A stretch of 35,206 nt of DNA, taken from assembly GCA_902767135.1 (NCBI GenBank), contig CACXGE010000134.1, positions 1-35,206 of the forward strand, read 5' to 3'. Below, one piece after another: positions 31,158 to 35,206 of this stretch (within the stretch, counting starts at the first letter, position 1; every line of letters starts with the position of its first letter). Below the pieces are notes generated by a model. That model ran no database searches. It saw only the letters and a list, made by a program, of their open reading frames with translations, and was not told the origin of the DNA. A program made the translations under genes and the position numbers. Origin of the DNA: an uncultured Lachnospiraceae bacterium (GTDB lineage Bacteria; Bacillota; Clostridia; Lachnospirales; Lachnospiraceae).

Positions 31158-34100
31158 TTATCTTACTGTATATGTTTCTACTGTCCTATCTAAAATAGTA
31201 CCACAATTAATTACATATACGTTTAACTTATATGTTCCTGGTGTAGCTGTTGTCCAAATATAGTTGCTTTCTGGCTGGAAGTTGGCAATCAATACTTCTT
31301 TTCCATCCTTTTCATAGGAGAACATGTATCTGACAGCACCATTTCCGCCTGATGTATTTGCAATCAGTTTAACACCATCTTTTGTTTTAACAGCACTAAA
31401 TCCATCTAACTTAAACTCTGTTGGGTTTGGTGTATCTGTTGGGTTTGGTACATCTGTTGGATTTGGTGTATCTGTTGGGTTTGGTACATCTGTTGGGTTT
31501 GGTGTATCTGTTGGGTTTGGTGTATCTGTTGGGTTTGGTGTATCTGTTGGGTTTGGTGTATCCGTAACAATAGGTGTTGGCACCGCACCACCAGAATATA
31601 CATAAGTTACTGTAATCTCTTCTTTTGTATATTCACCAGTAGCATTTGCAGGGGTTGTCTTTAATTCATAACCAGCCATTGTTCTTGGGCTTGTCTCATA
31701 AGAATCACCAACTGCTCCCACACGATATACATCAACTCCGCCTGTCAAATCATTTCCTGCTTCATCAACATATTTTACTACAACCTTTGCCGGTTCACCA
31801 GCCGGAAGTGTTTCCAAACTAGTGGCACCCTTCTTATATAACTGTGTTCCCTTTGCTGTAATTCCAGGCGCCATATTCGGAGTACTTCTACCATCCTCCC
31901 AGCTAAGAATCACTACTGCGCTATCTGTAACTGTATCATTGCTATAAACCCAGTAAGAATCTTCTGCTACCATGGTATCTCCTGGCCATGCTTTTGAAAT
32001 AGCTGTTTTATCTGTTTCACTCTTATAAACATAAATTGATGGCGCTGTTGCAAATTCACTCTTCAACACTTTTACGCAGAACTTTCCGTCACTAACTGTT
32101 GGTTCTGTACATTTTGCATAAGTAATGATTTTTTCTACCGGTGAACCATCTTCTTCTGATTTTCCTTTCAAAACAAGAGTAGTCTTTTCTTCATAAGCTG
32201 TACCACCGCCTAAAGTAATTACATCATCAGCTTTAAATGCTACTTCTTCTCCACCATTGATAGAGTAAGTTGTATCTACAACCTTGTTTGCACTTAATTT
32301 TACGTCAATTGTTTCAGAACTGTATGTTGTTCCTGAATATGTACCGTTTGCAATATTAGCACCTACGCTTGGCTTAATTTCGCCAGAACCTTCTAACAGA
32401 ATAACACCGTTAGAATCACATATTACAGATACAGCACCGCCGGATACTGTATACTTTTCTCCTGAATATGCATCTGTAATTGTTTCACCATCCGCAAAAA
32501 TATCTCCAACATTTACATTATATGTACCTGCTGTTGTCGGAAGTGCTACTACTACCTTATCTTCGTCTGCTTGTCCTAAATGATAGGTTCTGCTGAAAGT
32601 ATATACATCACCAGACAATTGTTTATGCTGTCCTGCACCTACAGAGGCATGCTTATTTCTAAACTGACCAACCTTCTGATAGTTACTCTGAACTTTTGTA
32701 TCAATACTGTTCCAGTTCATTTGAGAACGCCAGCCCTGTTCTTCATTTACCTGTTTTGTACCTGAATTTGTTGCAGTTCTTCCTGTCTCATCACCGTAAT
32801 AAATTTGAACTCCACCCGGGCAAAGAAGTAAAGCTGTTCCGGCACTTGCTTGTCTTGAACCCAAACCTTTATCATGAGATGAAATATAACTTAATACATT
32901 AAAAGTAGGATCGCTATTAATTTGATTTGCATAACTAGAATAAACTGATTCCAATGCTGCACCAGTCTTGCTTTCATTTCCCTTGAAATTGAAATTAATC
33001 ATAGAATCAAAACCGCCAGTGGAATAATACTCATCTTTACCCACGCCGTGATCAAAATGTTCTCCTGTGGTCCAGAATTCTTCATCCCAGTATGCTGCCG
33101 GATTATCCGGATTAGTCTTTTTCTGTTCTTCTCTCCATTCTTCCAATGCCTTAGTCGCATATTTGCTCAGTGTTCCCCAATGCTCTTTTTCGATATGCTT
33201 TGCTGTGTCGCATCGGAAACCATCCACACCATAATCTTTTACAAAATCTACTAACCATTTTACAACATAATTAGCATTTTTGCGTGGCAGTCCTGTTTCG
33301 TTAAAAAACGCATCCAATTCTGCTTTTTCTGTGTCAAGTCTTCCTTCCTGAGTCCATTTTGTCTGCAGAATAGGTGGAATTCCATTATCTGCCGTACTTT
33401 CTGTCTTAATATCCGGAAGACCACCGGTACAAAGTGTAAGATCATTACCACTCTCACTACCTTCATAACCATTAAAACGAGGACTAACGGCACGAATCCA
33501 GCTATTGCCCCACCACTTAGACCAATCTCCGCTTGAATTTAATGTTGATTTGCCATTTTCGGTTGAACAAGAATAGTCCATCCACCACTTATAATCACCT
33601 TCGGATGTTTTGTAATATATATCTTCCCAACCGTTTCCCAAAGCGCCAGCATTATATTGCTTCACAGTGACAGGATCGGCATATCCCACATGATTCATTA
33701 CCACATCCAATACAATACGAATTCCATGTTCATGGGCTGTATCCACAAATTTTTTCATTTCCGCTTCTGTACCCATATTGGCATCCATATTACTAAAATC
33801 TAACGGATAATATCCATGATATGCATAATGCTTAAACCCTTGTCCACAAACAGCTCCATGAATCTGCTCATAAGGTGCACTAATCCAAATTGCATTTACA
33901 CCCAGGTCATCAAAATATCCCTCTTCTATTTTCTCTGTCATACCTGCCAAGTCACCACCATGGAATGTACCTGCTCTTGTTTCGTATTGATCTGCATCTA
34001 CTTCTCCTTCAGAACGTCCGTATGAATGGTCATTGGATTTGTTTCCATTATAAAAACGGTCTGTTAACACAAAGTATACAGTAGCATTGTCCCAAGTAAA

Positions 34101-34262
34101 GTTGTCGGAACCACTTGCTGCATTCACTGTTTCTCCCACTATAACTTCTTCTTTTTCCTTTGCTTCTGCAGTTAATGGAACGAATGAGCTAAGTCCTGCT
34201 TCACTTACCATAACAGCAGCCATTGCCATTGCTGCTATTTTGCTTATTTTTTTCAAAGCCAT
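31158..34262 (-). CDS. Secreted alpha-amylase (GH13) with starch-binding and MucBP modules
   Basis: The 1034-residue protein starts with a signal peptide (about 1-34). Its GH13 domain (about 55-560) has VLDVVMNHVG with Asp186 and His191, nucleophile Asp352 in GFRCDTAKH, general acid Glu401 in TTGEHFDHG and His463-Asp464 in SSHDKG. Next come the amylase C-domain (to about 630), a beta domain, a CBM26-like starch-binding module (about 722-808, YVYKSETDKTAISKAWPGD), a MucBP-like domain (about 825-890), a linker of eight six-residue repeats and a terminal beta domain of about 80 residues seen in other clostridial surface proteins. It lacks an LPXTG signal and membrane anchor. It hydrolyses starch outside the cell and would feed the mal transporter. 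Confidence 0.92.
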   Translation of the reverse strand: MALKKISKIAAMAMAAVMVSEAGLSSFVPLTAEAKEKEEVIVGETVNAASGSDNFTWDNATVYFVLTDRFYNGNKSNDHSYGRSEGEVDADQYETRAGTFHGGDLAGMTEKIEEGYFDDLGVNAIWISAPYEQIHGAVCGQGFKHYAYHGYYPLDFSNMDANMGTEAEMKKFVDTAHEHGIRIVLDVVMNHVGYADPVTVKQYNAGALGNGWEDIYYKTSEGDYKWWMDYSCSTENGKSTLNSSGDWSKWWGNSWIRAVSPRFNGYEGSESGNDLTLCTGGLPDIKTESTADNGIPPILQTKWTQEGRLDTEKAELDAFFNETGLPRKNANYVVKWLVDFVKDYGVDGFRCDTAKHIEKEHWGTLSKYATKALEEWREEQKKTNPDNPAAYWDEEFWTTGEHFDHGVGKDEYYSTGGFDSMINFNFKGNESKTGAALESVYSSYANQINSDPTFNVLSYISSHDKGLGSRQASAGTALLLCPGGVQIYYGDETGRTATNSGTKQVNEEQGWRSQMNWNSIDTKVQSNYQKVGQFRNKHASVGAGQHKQLSGDVYTFSRTYHLGQADEDKVVVALPTTAGTYNVNVGDIFADGETITDAYSGEKYTVSGGAVSVICDSNGVILLEGSGEIKPSVGANIANGTYSGTTYSSETIDVKLSANKVVDTTYSINGGEEVAFKADDVITLGGGTAYEEKTTLVLKGKSEEDGSPVEKIITYAKCTEPTVSDGKFCVKVLKSEFATAPSIYVYKSETDKTAISKAWPGDTMVAEDSYWVYSNDTVTDSAVVILSWEDGRSTPNMAPGITAKGTQLYKKGATSLETLPAGEPAKVVVKYVDEAGNDLTGGVDVYRVGAVGDSYETSPRTMAGYELKTTPANATGEYTKEEITVTYVYSGGAVPTPIVTDTPNPTDTPNPTDTPNPTDTPNPTDVPNPTDTPNPTDVPNPTDTPNPTEFKLDGFSAVKTKDGVKLIANTSGGNGAVRYMFSYEKDGKEVLIANFQPESNYIWTTATPGTYKLNVYVINCGTILDRTVETYTVR
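31420..31563. repeat. 18-bp tandem repeat coding the amylase Pro-Thr linker
   Basis: Eight near-identical 18-bp units encode TDTPNP or TDVPNP. Units differ mainly at one codon (Thr or Val). The perfect phase keeps the reading frame whatever the copy number, so the array can lengthen or shorten without breaking the gene. Confidence 0.9.
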
Positions 34263-34284
34263 AATAACTCCTTTCTTTTACAGC

Positions 34285-34308
34285 ATCCGGTCATTTTCAC
34301 TACCGGAT
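34285..34308 (-). promoter_or_regulatory. Inverted repeat in the alpha-amylase leader
   Basis: Perfect seven-base arms ATCCGGT (34285-34291) and ACCGGAT (34302-34308) are separated by ten bases. The centre-to-centre distance of about 17 bases suits a dimeric regulator. The site lies just downstream of the likely transcription start, as the operators of the mal operon do, but has a different sequence. A leader hairpin is the alternative. Confidence 0.5.
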
Positions 34309-34320
34309 ACTGTCTATGAC

Positions 34321-34326
34321 ATTATA
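34321..34326 (-). promoter_or_regulatory. -10 box of the alpha-amylase promoter
   Basis: A perfect TATAAT is read on the minus strand. No good -35 hexamer is found at 16 to 18 bases, so transcription may need an activator. The start would be near 34314. Confidence 0.5.
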
Positions 34327-34382
34327 TTTTATCTTACCCTACATTTTCTATGTAATATTTTTCATATTCCCTTATGCCCTAA

Positions 34383-34415
34383 GGCAACGAATCTGTTCTC
34401 CTCAGATTCATTGCC
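34383..34415 (-). terminator. Hairpin downstream of the leucine-rich-repeat gene
   Basis: Thirteen-base arms (34383-34395 and 34403-34415) pair with one wobble around a seven-base loop, 12 bases after the stop codon. No T-run follows, so it could be a weak terminator or an mRNA 3' stabiliser. Confidence 0.5.
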
Positions 34416-34427
34416 CCAAGAGAGATT

Positions 34428-35206
34428 TTAGTTACTTGTTATTTTAGTTTTGGAACTTACACCTTTGCTTTTTAAAAGCTTCTTATATGTATTCAGCTTA
34501 CTTTTTGGAGCTTTTATCTTTGCTTTAGAGTTAATTCCCTTAAATGCGCTGCTTCCTACATTTTTGCTTGTAAGCTTTGTTGTCTTGATTGTAATATCTT
34601 TCAGATTCTTACATCCGTAGAATGCCTTAGAACCAATCTTGCTTACTTTGCTGTTTAATGTAATCTTCTTTAATGATGTACACTTGTAGAATGCTGACTT
34701 TCCTATGGTTGTAAGTTTCTTGCTCAGTGTAATACTGCTTAACTTCTTACAATTATAGAATGCCTTATCTCCAATAACTGTTATATTCTTTCCTTCCTTA
34801 ACACTTGTAAGGCTTGTACATCCTGAGAATGCTTCTTTTCCAATCTTGGTCACATTTGCAGAAATCTTGATTACTTTCAATTTCTTATTTCCTTTAAATG
34901 CTTTGTCTGCAACGGATGTTACCTTATATGTGGCACCGTTAATTTTAATTGTAGAAGGAATGTTAACGGTTGTACTTGTTCCTGTATATCCAGTATATTC
35001 TACTGTCTTGCTGCTTCCTGTAGCTGTTACCTTATAAGTTGCCTTGCTTGCTTTATCAGTTACCTTATCACCTTTTCTCGTTGTATTTGGTGCAGGTGTT
35101 GTTGTTACTACCGGTTTTCCTGTTACCACAGGTGTCTCTGTTACCACCGGATTCTTTGTTGGAACCGGTGTGCTTGTTGGCATAACAGAAATTACAGGTT
35201 TTTCTG
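34428..35206 (-). CDS. Secreted leucine-rich-repeat (BspA-like, LRR_5) protein, C-terminal part
   Basis: The reading frame is open to the window edge, so the start and any catalytic part lie outside. The visible part begins with a Pro-Thr-Val linker (TPVPTKNPVVTETPVV), then a short beta domain (KATYKVTATGSSKTVEYTGY). About five BspA-type leucine-rich repeats follow, of the pattern IGDKAFYNCKKLSSITLSK and IGKSAFYKCTSLKKITL. It ends in a lysine-rich tail KLLKSKGVSSKTKITSN. This is the usual C-terminal surface module of Lachnospiraceae secreted enzymes. Since the linker style matches the amylases, the missing part may be another glycan-active enzyme, but that is a guess. Confidence 0.8.
   Translation of the reverse strand, partial: EKPVISVMPTSTPVPTKNPVVTETPVVTGKPVVTTTPAPNTTRKGDKVTDKASKATYKVTATGSSKTVEYTGYTGTSTTVNIPSTIKINGATYKVTSVADKAFKGNKKLKVIKISANVTKIGKEAFSGCTSLTSVKEGKNITVIGDKAFYNCKKLSSITLSKKLTTIGKSAFYKCTSLKKITLNSKVSKIGSKAFYGCKNLKDITIKTTKLTSKNVGSSAFKGINSKAKIKAPKSKLNTYKKLLKSKGVSSKTKITSN

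Noticed and set aside
31324..31605. Long open frames on both strands across the amylase linker repeat
   Set aside because: They are by-products of the 18-bp repeat, which stays open in several frames; only the amylase frame has start, signal peptide and domains.

Overview
The window looks like a chromosomal segment of a low-GC, Gram-positive gut Clostridium relative, most probably Lachnospiraceae. This rests on AT-rich DNA, strong GGAGG ribosome binding sites, large secreted amylases with CBM41, CBM26, MucBP, Listeria-Bacteroides-repeat and BspA-type leucine-rich modules, and a LacI-controlled maltodextrin operon. Nearly every gene is on the minus strand; only the CYTH gene is on the plus strand. 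No rRNA, tRNA, CRISPR array or prophage was seen.

Region 1 (90-5157) encodes a split biotin-dependent carboxylase: a biotinyl carrier, a biotin carboxylase fused to a cytidylate-kinase-like domain, and PxpB/PxpC (KipI/KipA) subunits that match the carboxyltransferase half of urea carboxylase. A GAF-like/LuxR-type regulator lies upstream. The acceptor substrate is unknown and no PxpA or allophanate hydrolase is present here.

Region 2 (about 5210-6321) is a graveyard of mobile DNA: a truncated group IIC-like intron directly behind an intrinsic terminator, a compact promoter-terminator unit that could make a short RNA, a transposase C-terminal remnant, and a 185-bp palindromic MITE-like element.

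Region 3 (6364-12300) is housekeeping or accessory: a heterodimeric ABC exporter with one degenerate ATP site, a DJ-1/PfpI protein, a divergent CYTH phosphatase-type gene, and an unrecognised membrane-anchored protein.

Region 4 (12345-18358) is a maltodextrin operon, malE-malF-malG-malQ-lacI. It has a strong promoter and a LacI/MalR-type operator array just downstream of the promoter. No MalK/MsmK ATPase is encoded here.

Region 5 (18527-30941) is the most intriguing part. One strong promoter is followed by eight tightly packed genes and a terminator: Zn-dependent dehydrogenase, atypical cytosolic GH13, a solute-binding-protein fold with no signal peptide, RibD-C-type reductase, AAC(3)-family acyltransferase, MATE exporter, MFS transporter, and a 1365-residue secreted amylopullulanase-like enzyme. 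This gene set suggests coupled starch breakdown, intracellular oligosaccharide binding and remodelling, tailoring and export. The product is unknown.

Region 6 (31062-35206) holds a second secreted alpha-amylase with its own promoter and terminator, and the C-terminal end of a secreted leucine-rich-repeat protein cut by the window edge.
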